Made by a program: the position numbers and the translations under genes
From: AG25 sp035604455
GTDB taxonomy: Bacteria; Gemmatimonadota; Gemmatimonadetes; Gemmatimonadales; GWC2-71-9
Reading direction: 5' to 3'
Assembly: GCA_035604455.1 (NCBI GenBank)
Contig: DATNIM010000137.1
Location: forward strand, 1 to 26,787
Length of the DNA stretch: 26,787 bases
Notes under the pieces: model-generated
Told to the model about the DNA's origin: nothing
Seen by the model: the letters and a program-made list of their open reading frames with translations, nothing else
Database searches by the model: none
Shown here: in pieces, positions 6,909 to 15,024 of the stretch
Layout: each line of letters opens with the position of its first letter
How positions within the stretch are numbered: position 1 is the first letter of the stretch

Positions 6909-8039
6909 ATGCGGCGCGGCCTCTTGGCCGCGCCGCTTGTCGTTCTGGCCACAAGCGGCCGAGCGCAGGTCCTGAGACTCGGGACGACGACGACGGTCGA
7001 GCAGTCGGGGGCGCTCGCCGTCGTCGATTCGCTCTGGGGCGACCCGCCGCTCGTCACGATCGGCCCCTCCGGTCAAATCCTGCGCGCCGCGGCCGACGGG
7101 GACGTAGACGTGGTGATCACGCACGCCCCGGCACTCGAGGCGAAATGGCTCACGGGGCGGGCGCTCCTCCGGTGCCCGTTCGTCGCGAGCCGGTTCGCGA
7201 TCGTGGGACCGACCGGAGATCCGGCCGCTGTGTCGGACGCCGCGGACGCGGCCGACGCCTTACGGCGTATCGCAAAGCGCGGGGCCGTCTTCGTCTCGCG
7301 CGACGACTCCTCAGGCACCCACGTGAAGGAACTCGCCCTGTGGGCACGTGCCGGGATCGATCCGCGCCACCAGGCGTGGTATCTCGAATCCGGTGCGGGA
7401 CAGGCGGCGACCCTCCAGATCGCAGACGACCGGCAGGGCTACGCTCTGGCCGATCTCCCAACCTTCGCGCGGGTCCAAGGGATCGCGATGCAGGTGCTGT
7501 TCGCGCGCGACCCGTTCCTCGCCAACCCCTACACCCTGTACGTGATCAACCTCCCTGCCCTGAACCCGTCCGCTCGCCGGTTCGCGGCGTTCGCGATGGG
7601 CACGTGGCGCGCTCACCTCCTCGCCCGCCACCTCCCCGACGGCTCGCCCGCGTTTGAGCCCCGCGAGGGCGCCTGTACGACCGACACGAGCGCAGCGCCG
7701 GGCCAGTCCCTTCTCGGCACCTGGCAATACCACGGCGTGGGCCCGGGCGTCATGGTCACCGTCACCTTCGATTCGGCGGCAGGGCCGGACGTCTACGGAC
7801 ACATGGCGCGGTGGTTCGCCGGGGACCTGGGGCTTCCGGCGAACAGTTTCGGCCGCGTGGTGGGAAGCATCGATGGTCGGGTGGTGTCCTTCACGATCCC
7901 GTTTGCCCGAGCCGGGCAGTCGTCGATCGACGTGCGTGGCGAGCTCGATGGGGACACCCTGACCATCACGGCGAACACGCGCGGCAAGGATCCCGGTCCG
8001 TTTACCGGGGCGGGCGGGCGGTTCGTGCGCGTGCCCTAG
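6909..8039 (+). CDS. TupA-like oxyanion (tungstate/molybdate-type) binding protein with an extra C-terminal domain
   Basis: The protein has 376 aa. A Sec signal peptide ends near GRA|QV (residue 19). Residues about 20-260 form a type 2 periplasmic-binding fold with TupA signatures: LGTTTTVEQSG, GDVDVVITHAP, FAIVGP..DPA, FVSRDDSSGTH, ELALWARAGI, and NPYTLYVIN. Residues about 266-376 form a separate beta-rich domain (LLGTWQYHG, VVGSIDGRVVSF, GELDGDTLTITA) resembling lipocalin-like or sugar-binding barrels. I do not recognise the exact family. No permease or ATPase gene is adjacent, which is unusual for a transport component. The ATG at 6909 is preferred over upstream in-frame codons because it places the signal peptide at the N-terminus. 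It starts 23 bp after tal. Confidence 0.82.
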   Translation: MRRGLLAAPLVVLATSGRAQVLRLGTTTTVEQSGALAVVDSLWGDPPLVTIGPSGQILRAAADGDVDVVITHAPALEAKWLTGRALLRCPFVASRFAIVGPTGDPAAVSDAADAADALRRIAKRGAVFVSRDDSSGTHVKELALWARAGIDPRHQAWYLESGAGQAATLQIADDRQGYALADLPTFARVQGIAMQVLFARDPFLANPYTLYVINLPALNPSARRFAAFAMGTWRAHLLARHLPDGSPAFEPREGACTTDTSAAPGQSLLGTWQYHGVGPGVMVTVTFDSAAGPDVYGHMARWFAGDLGLPANSFGRVVGSIDGRVVSFTIPFARAGQSSIDVRGELDGDTLTITANTRGKDPGPFTGAGGRFVRVP

Positions 8040-8049
8040 CCCCGAGCCC

Positions 8050-9444
8050 TCAAGCTCTCCCGCCGCGCGCCGCGAGGGCCACGCCGATCCCAAGCAGGAT
8101 GGCCACGCCGCCGCCCACCTTGAGCTCGAAAGTGACCGGACTTCCCACCCCTGGCGGGACGAAGGACAACACGATCGAGAGGACCACAGCTCCGAGCCCC
8201 AGCCATCCCGCGGTCACCGTCAGCCAGCTCGGGCGTCGGTGCAGCTTCAGGTAACTCGCAAACACATAGAGGTAGGGCACGAACGAGAGTACGATCGTGG
8301 CGCTCGTCAGCGTCACGTAGGCATCCCGCACGCTTGCCCCGACGAGTCCGGCCACGACGAACACGGTCGCAAGCCCGCCCTGTACGAGCAACGCGATCCA
8401 CGGGGTCTGCCACGTGGGGTGCACCCGCGCGAACGCCTTCGGCACGAGGGCATCCATCCCCGCCGCGAAGGGGAGCCGGGCCGTGCCCGCGAGCCAGGCA
8501 CCGACGCCGCCCACATTCCCGATGACGAGCAGGATGGCGACGAGCGCCGCCGTCGGCCCGAGGCTCGGCACCCCCAACCGGGCCACGAGCGCCGCCGTGG
8601 CCTGGGGCATCCCGTTCGTGATGCTCACGTCCTTGGCCGGGAGGGCCACGAGCGTCGCCGCGGTCCCGAGCACGTACATCACCACCACCGACAACCCGGA
8701 CACGACCACACCGCGCCGGAGCGTCGCGACGGGATCGCGGATCTCTGCGCCCAGGGTCGGCGCGAGCTCGAGCCCGGAGAAGGCGAACGTCATGGTGGCG
8801 AAGAAGTTCACGAGCGCGAAATCCAGGTGCTCGGGCACGAGATGGCGCGGGGCGAAGCTCGTTGCGCTGCCGTGCGCCACGAGCGACCAGCAGGCGAGCG
8901 CGATGAAGATCGCAGCCGGCCCCCAGGTGCCGTACGCCCCCGCGTTCGGGAGCCACTTCCCCACCCGAAGGCCCACGACGTTCATCCCCACGGCGAGCCA
9001 CAGGGACACAAGTGACACGAGTCCCACGAACCACGTCTCGTCCTGCAGGTGCACCGCGCCCGCCCCGCCCGCGTAGGCCGCGATCGCGGCCGTCGCCACC
9101 AAGAGCGAGGGGAAGTAGAGGAGGTTCGTCACCCAGTAGGCCCAGCCCGCGATGAAACCGTGGCGCGGGCCGAAGGCGCGGGTCACCCACCGGTAGAGGC
9201 CGCCGGCCCGGGGGTCGATGTCGGTGAGCTCGCGCACCGCGGCGGCGGACGGCAGGAAGAAGATGACGAGGGCGAGGAGCCACAGCCCCAAGCTCGCGGG
9301 ACCGAACTGGGCCGCGGTCGTGAGCCAGCGGAGGCCCACGATGGCCGTGATGTTGAAGAAGACGACATCGCGCAGCCGCATGACCCGCGGCAGGCGCGCT
9401 TCGCCCTCTAGTGGATGGTCGGGTAGATCGTCGGAACGAGCCAT
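8050..9444 (-). CDS. APC-superfamily amino acid permease
   Basis: A polytopic inner-membrane transporter, about 464 aa with about 12 hydrophobic segments, likely moving amino acids or amines by proton symport or exchange. The first helix carries VVFFNITAIVGLRWLTTA, which matches the unwound TM1 of the APC family. Later landmarks include ELTDIDPRAGGLYRWVTRAFG in the TM2-TM3 region and a FSGLELAPTLGAEIRDP loop. The ATG at 9444 overlaps the end of the PAP2 gene by 37 bp. The alternative ATG at 9381 (MRLRDVV) starts after the PAP2 stop and would remove a charged, probably cytoplasmic, lead. The frame is open further upstream, but that part is the antisense of PAP2. The substrate cannot be told from sequence. 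Confidence 0.85.
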   Translation of the reverse strand: MARSDDLPDHPLEGEARLPRVMRLRDVVFFNITAIVGLRWLTTAAQFGPASLGLWLLALVIFFLPSAAAVRELTDIDPRAGGLYRWVTRAFGPRHGFIAGWAYWVTNLLYFPSLLVATAAIAAYAGGAGAVHLQDETWFVGLVSLVSLWLAVGMNVVGLRVGKWLPNAGAYGTWGPAAIFIALACWSLVAHGSATSFAPRHLVPEHLDFALVNFFATMTFAFSGLELAPTLGAEIRDPVATLRRGVVVSGLSVVVMYVLGTAATLVALPAKDVSITNGMPQATAALVARLGVPSLGPTAALVAILLVIGNVGGVGAWLAGTARLPFAAGMDALVPKAFARVHPTWQTPWIALLVQGGLATVFVVAGLVGASVRDAYVTLTSATIVLSFVPYLYVFASYLKLHRRPSWLTVTAGWLGLGAVVLSIVLSFVPPGVGSPVTFELKVGGGVAILLGIGVALAARGGRA

Positions 9445-10163
9445 CCGATACCGGCGCCGAGGGCGGCGCCGCCCACGACGTCGCTCGGGAAGTGCTGGGC
9501 CGAAGCGACGCGCAACGCCCCCACCGCGACGGCGCCGGCCGCGAGCAGCCAGGCGTTCCGCGTGCGATGGGGGAGGTGTTCGCGCGCCGAGACGACGAGG
9601 TAGGACGAGAGCGCGGAGAAGGCGAGCGACGCGTGGAGCGAGGGAAACGACTGCTGGTTCTCCGGGTCCGAGAGCGCGGCCGCGGCTCCGCTCGTGTACA
9701 ACACGGGCCGCTTGCGTCGCACGACGACCTTCAGCCACTCGGTCGCCGCCGCGGTCCAACTCGCCGTGTTCGCGAACATGGCGACGTTCCCGCGCCACTG
9801 CGGGGTCGACAGTCCCTCGAGCCCCGAGAGCGCAGTCCACAGGGCGACGCCGCTCAGGATCACGCCGCTTGCCACATCGGGGCCGTTCGCCACGGGCTTC
9901 ACGGCCCAGCGATCGAATCCGGGCAGGGACGACGGATCACAAGGCCCGCAGGACGGTGCGCCCTTCGGGAGCCCGAGCGCGCTCGGCAGGAAGTACAAGA
10001 CCCCCGCGCCCGCCACCATCCCAGCATCCGGCCAGGTGGCGCGGTACGGCGCCGGCACCACCGGCGTCTGGGCATCCAAGAAACCCGCGAGCAAGAGCAG
10101 AGCCACCAGCATTCCGCGCACCCGTGCACTCCGCTTCTCGTGAGGGAGGTGAAACGTAGTCAC
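9408..10163 (-). CDS. PAP2-family membrane phosphatase (lipid phosphate phosphatase-like)
   Basis: The protein has 251 aa with an N-terminal hydrophobic segment (MLVALLLLAGFLDAQ) and several membrane helices. The three phosphatase motifs are present: KVVVRRKRP (motif 1), FPSLHAS (motif 2) and RVASAQHFPSDVVGG (motif 3, with the catalytic His and the Asp). It would dephosphorylate a lipid phosphate or undecaprenyl pyrophosphate at the outer face of the membrane. The start is GTG at 10163; an ATG at 10112, directly before the hydrophobic segment, is an alternative. It is divergent from serine palmitoyltransferase across 91 bp, so it may share regulation with, or work on products of, the sphingolipid operon. 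Confidence 0.85.
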   Translation of the reverse strand: MTTFHLPHEKRSARVRGMLVALLLLAGFLDAQTPVVPAPYRATWPDAGMVAGAGVLYFLPSALGLPKGAPSCGPCDPSSLPGFDRWAVKPVANGPDVASGVILSGVALWTALSGLEGLSTPQWRGNVAMFANTASWTAAATEWLKVVVRRKRPVLYTSGAAAALSDPENQQSFPSLHASLAFSALSSYLVVSAREHLPHRTRNAWLLAAGAVAVGALRVASAQHFPSDVVGGAALGAGIGWLVPTIYPTIH

Positions 10164-10195
10164 CCGAGCCCGCTAATCCGCGTCCCGGCGCAAGC

Positions 10196-10224
10196 TTGCC
10201 AACTCCAAGCTGGGCGGCTAAGCT
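10196..10224 (+). promoter_or_regulatory. Candidate promoter for the sphingolipid operon
   Basis: TTGCCA (10196-10201, five of six -35 consensus bases) and TAAGCT (10219-10224, three of six) are 17 bp apart. They lie in the only gap upstream of the spt operon, 30 bp before its GTG. The -10 element is weak. Confidence 0.35.
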
Positions 10225-10254
10225 CTACTAGGTTCCTCCAGGAGCGCAAGAGTC

Positions 10255-11460
10255 GTGGGTACAGAGACCCTGCAAAACATCGCGTTGTTCGACAAATGCA
10301 GGGGCTTTACCCGGGCGCGCGAAGTGCAGGCCGCTGGCCTCTACCCGTATTTCAAGGCCATCTCCCGCTCCGAAGACACCGTCGTCATCATCGACGGCAT
10401 TCCCCGCATCATGATGGGCTCCAACAACTACTTGGGGCTCACGCACCATCCGGCCGTGCTCGAGGCCGCTCGCGCGGCGCTCGATCGGTACGGCTCCGGG
10501 TGCACGGGCAGCCGGTTTCTGAATGGCACGCTCGACCTGCACGAGCAGCTCGAGTGCGAGCTCGCGCAGTTCTTCCAAAAGGAAGCGTGCCTCGTCTTCT
10601 CGACCGGCTACCAGGCCAACCTCGGCCTGATCTCGGGGCTCGTGGGGCGGGGCGACATGGTGTTCCTCGACAAGCTCGACCACGCGTCAATCGTGGACGG
10701 CGCGAAAATGTCGCACGGGGAAACGGCCCGGTTCAACCACGGAGACCTGGTCGGCCTCGAGCGGAGGCTGCAGCGCGTGCCTCCGAATACCGGCATCCTG
10801 ATCATCGTCGACGGTGTGTACTCGATGGAAGGGGACATCGCCGATGTGCCGGGTCTGCTCAAGGTCGCTCAGCGCTACGGCGCGGCGCTCGCGGTCGACG
10901 ACGCCCATGCGGTCGGCGTGATCGGGCCCCGTGGCGACGGGACCGCCGCCCACTACAACCTGATCGACGAGGTGGATGTGATCGTGGGGACCTTTTCCAA
11001 GTCCCTCGCGTCGATTGGCGGCTTTGTGGCCGGGCCCGACTCGGTCATTCATTACCTCAAGCACCACGCGCGGCCCCTCATCTTCACGGCCGCCCTGCCC
11101 CCGTCGAACACCGCGGGGGTGCTCGAGGCGTTGCACCTGATGCAGCGCGAGACGTGGCGGCGCGAGCGTCTGTGGACGAACACATACCGTCTGCAGGAGG
11201 GGCTGCGCGCCCTCGGGTTCGACATCGGCCCGACCGAAACGCCGATCGTCCCCGTGCTCATCGGCCCGCTCGAGAAGACCTTCCTCTTCTGGCGCAAGCT
11301 GTTTGACGCCGGGGTGTTCACGAACCCCGTCGTCCCGCCGGCCGTGCCGCCGTCACGCTGCCGTCTGCGGACCAGTCTGATGGCGACCCACACCCCGCAG
11401 CAGATCGACCAAGCCCTCGAGAAGTTCGGCCGGCTCGGCAAGGAGCTAGGGGTCATTTGA
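10255..11460 (+). CDS. spt: Serine palmitoyltransferase (alpha-oxoamine synthase family)
   Basis: A PLP enzyme that condenses L-serine with a long-chain acyl thioester to give 3-keto-sphinganine, the first step of sphingolipid synthesis. The 401-aa protein has GSNNYLGLT (55-63), GSGCTGSRFLNGTLDLHEQL (80-99), a PLP-stacking His in LDHASI (H143), YSMEGD (189-194), the VDDAHAVG motif (D215, H218) and the Schiff-base Lys in GTFSKSLAS (K249). Relatives in the family include KBL, BioF and ALA synthase. The SPT call rests on the TGSRFLNGT pattern and on the two ceramide genes that follow. The start is GTG with AGGAG 10 nt upstream. Its TGA overlaps the next start as TTGA. No acyl carrier protein or acyl-CoA ligase gene lies beside it. 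Confidence 0.88.
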   Translation: MGTETLQNIALFDKCRGFTRAREVQAAGLYPYFKAISRSEDTVVIIDGIPRIMMGSNNYLGLTHHPAVLEAARAALDRYGSGCTGSRFLNGTLDLHEQLECELAQFFQKEACLVFSTGYQANLGLISGLVGRGDMVFLDKLDHASIVDGAKMSHGETARFNHGDLVGLERRLQRVPPNTGILIIVDGVYSMEGDIADVPGLLKVAQRYGAALAVDDAHAVGVIGPRGDGTAAHYNLIDEVDVIVGTFSKSLASIGGFVAGPDSVIHYLKHHARPLIFTAALPPSNTAGVLEALHLMQRETWRRERLWTNTYRLQEGLRALGFDIGPTETPIVPVLIGPLEKTFLFWRKLFDAGVFTNPVVPPAVPPSRCRLRTSLMATHTPQQIDQALEKFGRLGKELGVI

Positions 11461-12572
11461 GCGAAGTCCGGATCGTGCCCGTCTCGGACGGGCGCGAGCT
11501 GAATCGCTTCATCGCGTTCCCCTACGACCTGCACCGCGCGGACCCCCTCTGGGTCCCGCAGCTCCGCATGGACGTTCGGACGATCCTCTCGCCCGTGAAG
11601 AACCCCTTTTTCCAGCACGCCGAAGTCCAGTGCATGACCGCGGTCCGGGACGGGCGCGTGGTGGGCCGCATCGCCGCCATCAAGAACGACGCGCACAACA
11701 AGGAGCACGGGGACAAGGTCGGGTTCTACGGCTTCTTCGAGTCCGTGCCCGAGCAGCCCGTGGCGAACGCCCTGTTCCAGGCCGCGGGCGCCTGGCTCAA
11801 GACGAAGGGCTTCGACACGATGCGGGGCCCCATGAACCCGTCCATCAACGACGACTGTGGGCTCCTGGTCGACGGCTTCGACACGCCGCCCACGCTCATG
11901 ATGCCGCACAACCCGCAGAGCTACGTCGGGTTGCACGAGGCGTTCGGGTTCCGCAAGGCGAAGGACATGGTGGCCCTCCAGTCGACCCACGACCAACTGC
12001 CCGAGCGCTTGACGCGAGGCGCACATCTCGTGGCCGAACGGCGGGGCATCAAGCTGCGCGCGCTCGATATGAAGCGCTTCACGGCCGAGGTGGAGTTGGT
12101 GAAACAGCTGTACAACCAGGCGTGGGAGAGGAACTGGGGCTTCATCGCGCTCACCGACGCCGAAATCGAGCACCTGGCTAAGCAGCTCAAGCCCGTGGTG
12201 GTGCCCGATCTCGTGGTTTTCGCCGAGAAGGGGTCGGACGTGATCGGGTTCGCGGTGGCGCTCCCCGATTTGAACGTCGCCCTGAAGAAGAATCCCTCCG
12301 GCCGCCTCTTCCCGGGGCTCCTCAAGGTGCTGTGGCACGCGCGCCACCTGAGCCGGCTGCGCGTGCTGCTCCTCGGAGCGCTGAAAGAGTACCGGCACAC
12401 GGGCGTCGACTCGCTCATGTACCACTGGATTTGGGAGAAGGGCTACGCCAAGGGCTTCCGCTGGGCCGAGGCCGGATGGGTGCTCGAGGACAACGCACCC
12501 ATGCTGAACGCGGCGCTGCGGCTCGGGTTCACCCCCTACAAGACCTACCGGATCTACGACAAGGCCCTGTGA
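11457..12572 (+). CDS. bcerS: Bacterial ceramide synthase-like acyltransferase (bCerS, GNAT-fold)
   Basis: In bacteria with this pathway, a GNAT-fold protein unrelated to eukaryotic ceramide synthase N-acylates the sphingoid base. This 371-aa protein has the expected features: a front half FIAFPYDLHRADPLWVPQL, a GRIAAIKN beta-strand segment, GPMNPSINDDCGLLVDGFD and PHNPQSYVGLHEAFGF. The acetyltransferase-like C-terminal half ends AEAGWVLEDNAPMLNAALRLGFTPYKTYRIY. It also resembles the broader YghO group of uncharacterised proteins. The position between spt and the CerR-like reductase is the main support for function. The start is TTG (TTGA overlap with the spt stop) with AAGGAG 11 nt upstream. 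The end overlaps the next gene as GTGA. Confidence 0.83.
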   Translation: MSEVRIVPVSDGRELNRFIAFPYDLHRADPLWVPQLRMDVRTILSPVKNPFFQHAEVQCMTAVRDGRVVGRIAAIKNDAHNKEHGDKVGFYGFFESVPEQPVANALFQAAGAWLKTKGFDTMRGPMNPSINDDCGLLVDGFDTPPTLMMPHNPQSYVGLHEAFGFRKAKDMVALQSTHDQLPERLTRGAHLVAERRGIKLRALDMKRFTAEVELVKQLYNQAWERNWGFIALTDAEIEHLAKQLKPVVVPDLVVFAEKGSDVIGFAVALPDLNVALKKNPSGRLFPGLLKVLWHARHLSRLRVLLLGALKEYRHTGVDSLMYHWIWEKGYAKGFRWAEAGWVLEDNAPMLNAALRLGFTPYKTYRIYDKAL

Positions 12573-13537
12573 GGGCGTTTGTCACGGGCGCGACGGGCTT
12601 CCTCGGGACCCATCTCGTGGACGCCCTGCTCGCCCAGGGGACGAGCGTGTCGTGTCTGGTGCGCTCCCCCGCGAAGGCCAGCGCCCTGGCCGAGAAGGGC
12701 GTGCGCCTCGTGCCGGGGGATCTCGCGACGGGCCCGGCGCTCGAGGAAGGGTGTCGCGACGCGGACGTCGTGTTTCACCTCGCCGGGCTCATCGCCGCCC
12801 CCGACCTCAACCGGTTCATGGCGACGAACCGGGACGGTACGGCGAGCCTCCTGCGGGCGTGCGAGGGCCGGCGGCTCCGGTTCGTCCTCGTGTCGTCGCT
12901 CGCCGCCGCCGGGCCTTCGACGCCAGGGCATCCCATCGACGAGACGTGGGAGCCCGCGCCCGTCACGCCCTACGGCGCGAGCAAGCTCGCAGGCGAGCTT
13001 CTCGTGCGGAAAGCACCCCTCGCGTGGACCGTGGTCCGGCCCCCCGCGGTGTACGGCGAGTGGGACCGCGCGTTCCTCAAAGTCTTCGCGTTCGCTAGCC
13101 GCGGGTTCGTCCCGCTCGTGGGTGACGGGTCGCAGGAGTTATCGCTCGTCCACGGGGCTGACGTGGCTCGCGCGCTGGTAGCGGTCGCGGCAACGGACCG
13201 GACGGTGGGGCGCGTATATTTCGCGGCCCATCCGGAGATCGTAACCGCGCGGGCGGTGGCGGAAGCGGTGGCGCGCGCACTCGGCCGACATGCGCGGATT
13301 CTCCCGGTGCCCCGTGCCGTGGCGCGTGTCCTCATGGGCACGGTGGGCAGGGTGGCGCGGTTCGCGGGGGGCTCGAGCGTCCTCTCATCCGAGCGCGCGG
13401 CTGAGTTTCTGGCCCCCGCCTGGACGTGCCGCGCCGACGCGCTCCGTCGCGACATCGGCTGGGAAGCCCGGATCGACCTCGCGACGGGGCTCAAGCGCAC
13501 GGCGGCGTGGTATCACAAGGAAGGGTGGCTCAGGTGA
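12569..13537 (+). CDS. cerR: CerR-like NAD(P)-dependent epimerase/dehydratase-fold reductase
   Basis: An extended short-chain dehydrogenase of 322 aa. The Rossmann motif VTGATGFLGTHLVDAL is at residues 5-20, the catalytic Ser in VLVSSLAAAG (about 109-110), and Tyr/Lys in PYGASKLAGE (Y135, K139). The substrate half follows RPPAVYGEWDRAFLK. In the bacterial pathway an enzyme of this type reduces the 3-keto group after N-acylation, giving dihydroceramide. The operon order spt-bcerS-cerR supports that role. The motifs alone would fit any sugar epimerase or hydroxysteroid-type dehydrogenase. The start is GTG overlapping the bcerS stop by 4 bp. The long frame extension upstream is an out-of-frame shadow of bcerS. 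Its stop overlaps the next GTG. Confidence 0.82.
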   Translation: MRAFVTGATGFLGTHLVDALLAQGTSVSCLVRSPAKASALAEKGVRLVPGDLATGPALEEGCRDADVVFHLAGLIAAPDLNRFMATNRDGTASLLRACEGRRLRFVLVSSLAAAGPSTPGHPIDETWEPAPVTPYGASKLAGELLVRKAPLAWTVVRPPAVYGEWDRAFLKVFAFASRGFVPLVGDGSQELSLVHGADVARALVAVAATDRTVGRVYFAAHPEIVTARAVAEAVARALGRHARILPVPRAVARVLMGTVGRVARFAGGSSVLSSERAAEFLAPAWTCRADALRRDIGWEARIDLATGLKRTAAWYHKEGWLR

Positions 13538-14436
13538 AAGCCGAGACGCGGGGGTTCAGCGCGGTGGACGTGGCAACGCTCTGGTACGTGGGCGTGGCCA
13601 CCGTCGCCGTGTTGTGGTTCGCGCGACATGACCCCGCGACGTGCGTCACGCTCCTCGTGGCCCACGCACTCGTCGCCGGGCTCGTCCTCCTCGCCCCGCG
13701 GGCGCGGGCGGACGGCCCCTGGGCGCAGGCGATCGCCACCTGGTACCCGATGGTGCTGCTCGCGGCCTTCTACGCGGAAGTGGGCATCCTGAACCGCGAG
13801 GCGGGCTACCAAAACGACGCGCTGATCCAGCGCCTCGAGCTGACCGTGTTCGGTTCGCAGCTCTCCTACCAGTGGATGCGGGCGATGCCCTCCGCCCTGC
13901 TCTCCTGGGTGCTGCACTCGTGTTACCTCGCGTACTACCCGATCCTCATCGCGGCACCGCTCGGGCTCTGGGCGAGCGGCCGTCGGGACGCGGCCCGCTA
14001 CACGATCTTCGTCATGGCCACCACGTTCTACTGCTGCTACGTGATCTTCTTGATCTTCCCGGTGGCAGGTCCGCGCTACGCGTTCACGTTCGTCTCGAAC
14101 GCGGCCACCGAAGTCTGGCCCGCCCGTGCGGCGCGCTGGGTGCTCAATCTGGGGGATTCCTGGGGGGCGGCCTTTCCGTCCTCGCACGTCGCGGGCGCTG
14201 CCGTGGCCACCGTGTGCGCGCTGCGCTTCTGGCGGCCGCTCGGGCTCGCGTTGCTACCGTTGTCGGTCGGGCTTGTTTTCGCCGTGGTCTACGGTCAGTT
14301 CCACTACGCGGTGGACGCCGTGGCCGGGCTCGGGGTGGCGGCGGTGGTGGTGACGTCCCTCAATGCGGGTCTCGAGCGCGCACGGGCGCCCTCCACCCCA
14401 CGAGCGGAGATCGAGTCACCCACCCTGCGCCTCTAG
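13534..14436 (+). CDS. Aur1/IPC synthase-like PAP2 membrane protein (putative ceramide head-group transferase)
   Basis: An integral membrane protein of 300 aa with about six helices. It carries FPVAGPRY (175-182), FPSSHVAG (214-221) and GQFHYAVDAVAG (254-265), the last two supplying the catalytic His and Asp of the PAP2 superfamily. The pattern without the classic KxxxxxxRP motif 1, but with the xPxxGPRY loop, is the one seen in Aur1-type inositol phosphorylceramide synthases and PAP2_3 proteins. Those enzymes move a phospho-head group from a phospholipid to ceramide. It is fourth in the ceramide operon by GTGA overlap, with AAGGAAGG upstream. Transferase activity is inferred, and a simple phosphatase is possible. 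Its 3' end overlaps the convergent gene by 21 bp. Confidence 0.75.
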   Translation: MKAETRGFSAVDVATLWYVGVATVAVLWFARHDPATCVTLLVAHALVAGLVLLAPRARADGPWAQAIATWYPMVLLAAFYAEVGILNREAGYQNDALIQRLELTVFGSQLSYQWMRAMPSALLSWVLHSCYLAYYPILIAAPLGLWASGRRDAARYTIFVMATTFYCCYVIFLIFPVAGPRYAFTFVSNAATEVWPARAARWVLNLGDSWGAAFPSSHVAGAAVATVCALRFWRPLGLALLPLSVGLVFAVVYGQFHYAVDAVAGLGVAAVVVTSLNAGLERARAPSTPRAEIESPTLRL

Positions 14437-15024
14437 GAGGGCCGCCCGGGACGCCACCGTGTCCAAGTCCCCGCCGAGCTTGTCCATCCGCAGCTGGAAC
14501 TGGCAGTCGATGATCAACAGCCCCACGACGTAGCCCGCCAAGTTGACGAGGAAGATGATCTGGAATAGCAGCGGATAGGGCACCCACAGTCCGAAGTAGA
14601 GCGCAAACCGCTTCACCCCGGGGTCGAGCTTCGAGCGGTGGGCGATGGTCGTGAGGAGGAGGATCGCGGCGAACGCGAGCGCCGCGAGCTTGACCGACAC
14701 GAGCCCCGCCAAGACGAAGGCCACGAAGAGCACCGCTTCCGACGCCCGATCGAGAATGTCGTCGAGCGCTTGGCCCGCGCGAGAGCCGAGTCCGAACTGC
14801 CGCGCGATGCCACCGTCGACGCCGTCCAGCACCTGGCCCAGCGCCATGAAGGCGAGCCCCGGCCCCACGTGTCCCGTGGCGATCGACGCAGCCGCCACCA
14901 CGCTCGCTCCGAAGGCCGCCCACGTCACCTGCGCGGGCGAGATCCCGAGCGCGTGCAGGCCGCGGATCAGCGGTCCGAGCACGCGGTCCGAAAGCCCGCC
15001 CAGGGCCGGTACCCACTCAAACAC
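14416..15024 (-). CDS. CDP-alcohol phosphatidyltransferase (second of two)
   Basis: A membrane enzyme of 202 aa that joins an alcohol to a phosphatidyl group from a CDP-activated donor. The full signature D67-x2-D70-G71-x2-A74-R75-x8-G84-x3-D88-x3-D92 is present (DGVDGGIARQFG, then GQALDDILD). About five or six hydrophobic segments are visible. The alcohol substrate cannot be read from the sequence. It is last in the nine-gene minus-strand operon. The start is GTG at 15024, overlapping the end of the preceding gene by 8 bp. It is convergent with the Aur1-like gene, so its product could be the head-group donor for that protein. Confidence 0.88.
   Translation of the reverse strand: MFEWVPALGGLSDRVLGPLIRGLHALGISPAQVTWAAFGASVVAAASIATGHVGPGLAFMALGQVLDGVDGGIARQFGLGSRAGQALDDILDRASEAVLFVAFVLAGLVSVKLAALAFAAILLLTTIAHRSKLDPGVKRFALYFGLWVPYPLLFQIIFLVNLAGYVVGLLIIDCQFQLRMDKLGGDLDTVASRAALLEAQGG

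Noticed and set aside
9408..10163. PAP2 protein as a second Aur1-like ceramide transferase
   Set aside because: It has the full three-motif phosphatase signature including KxxxxxxRP, unlike the Aur1-type pattern at 13534-14436.
9411..11306. 631-aa plus-strand frame spanning PAP2 and spt
   Set aside because: It crosses two genes on opposite strands, has an Arg/His-rich composition without domains, and spt is certain in the other frame.
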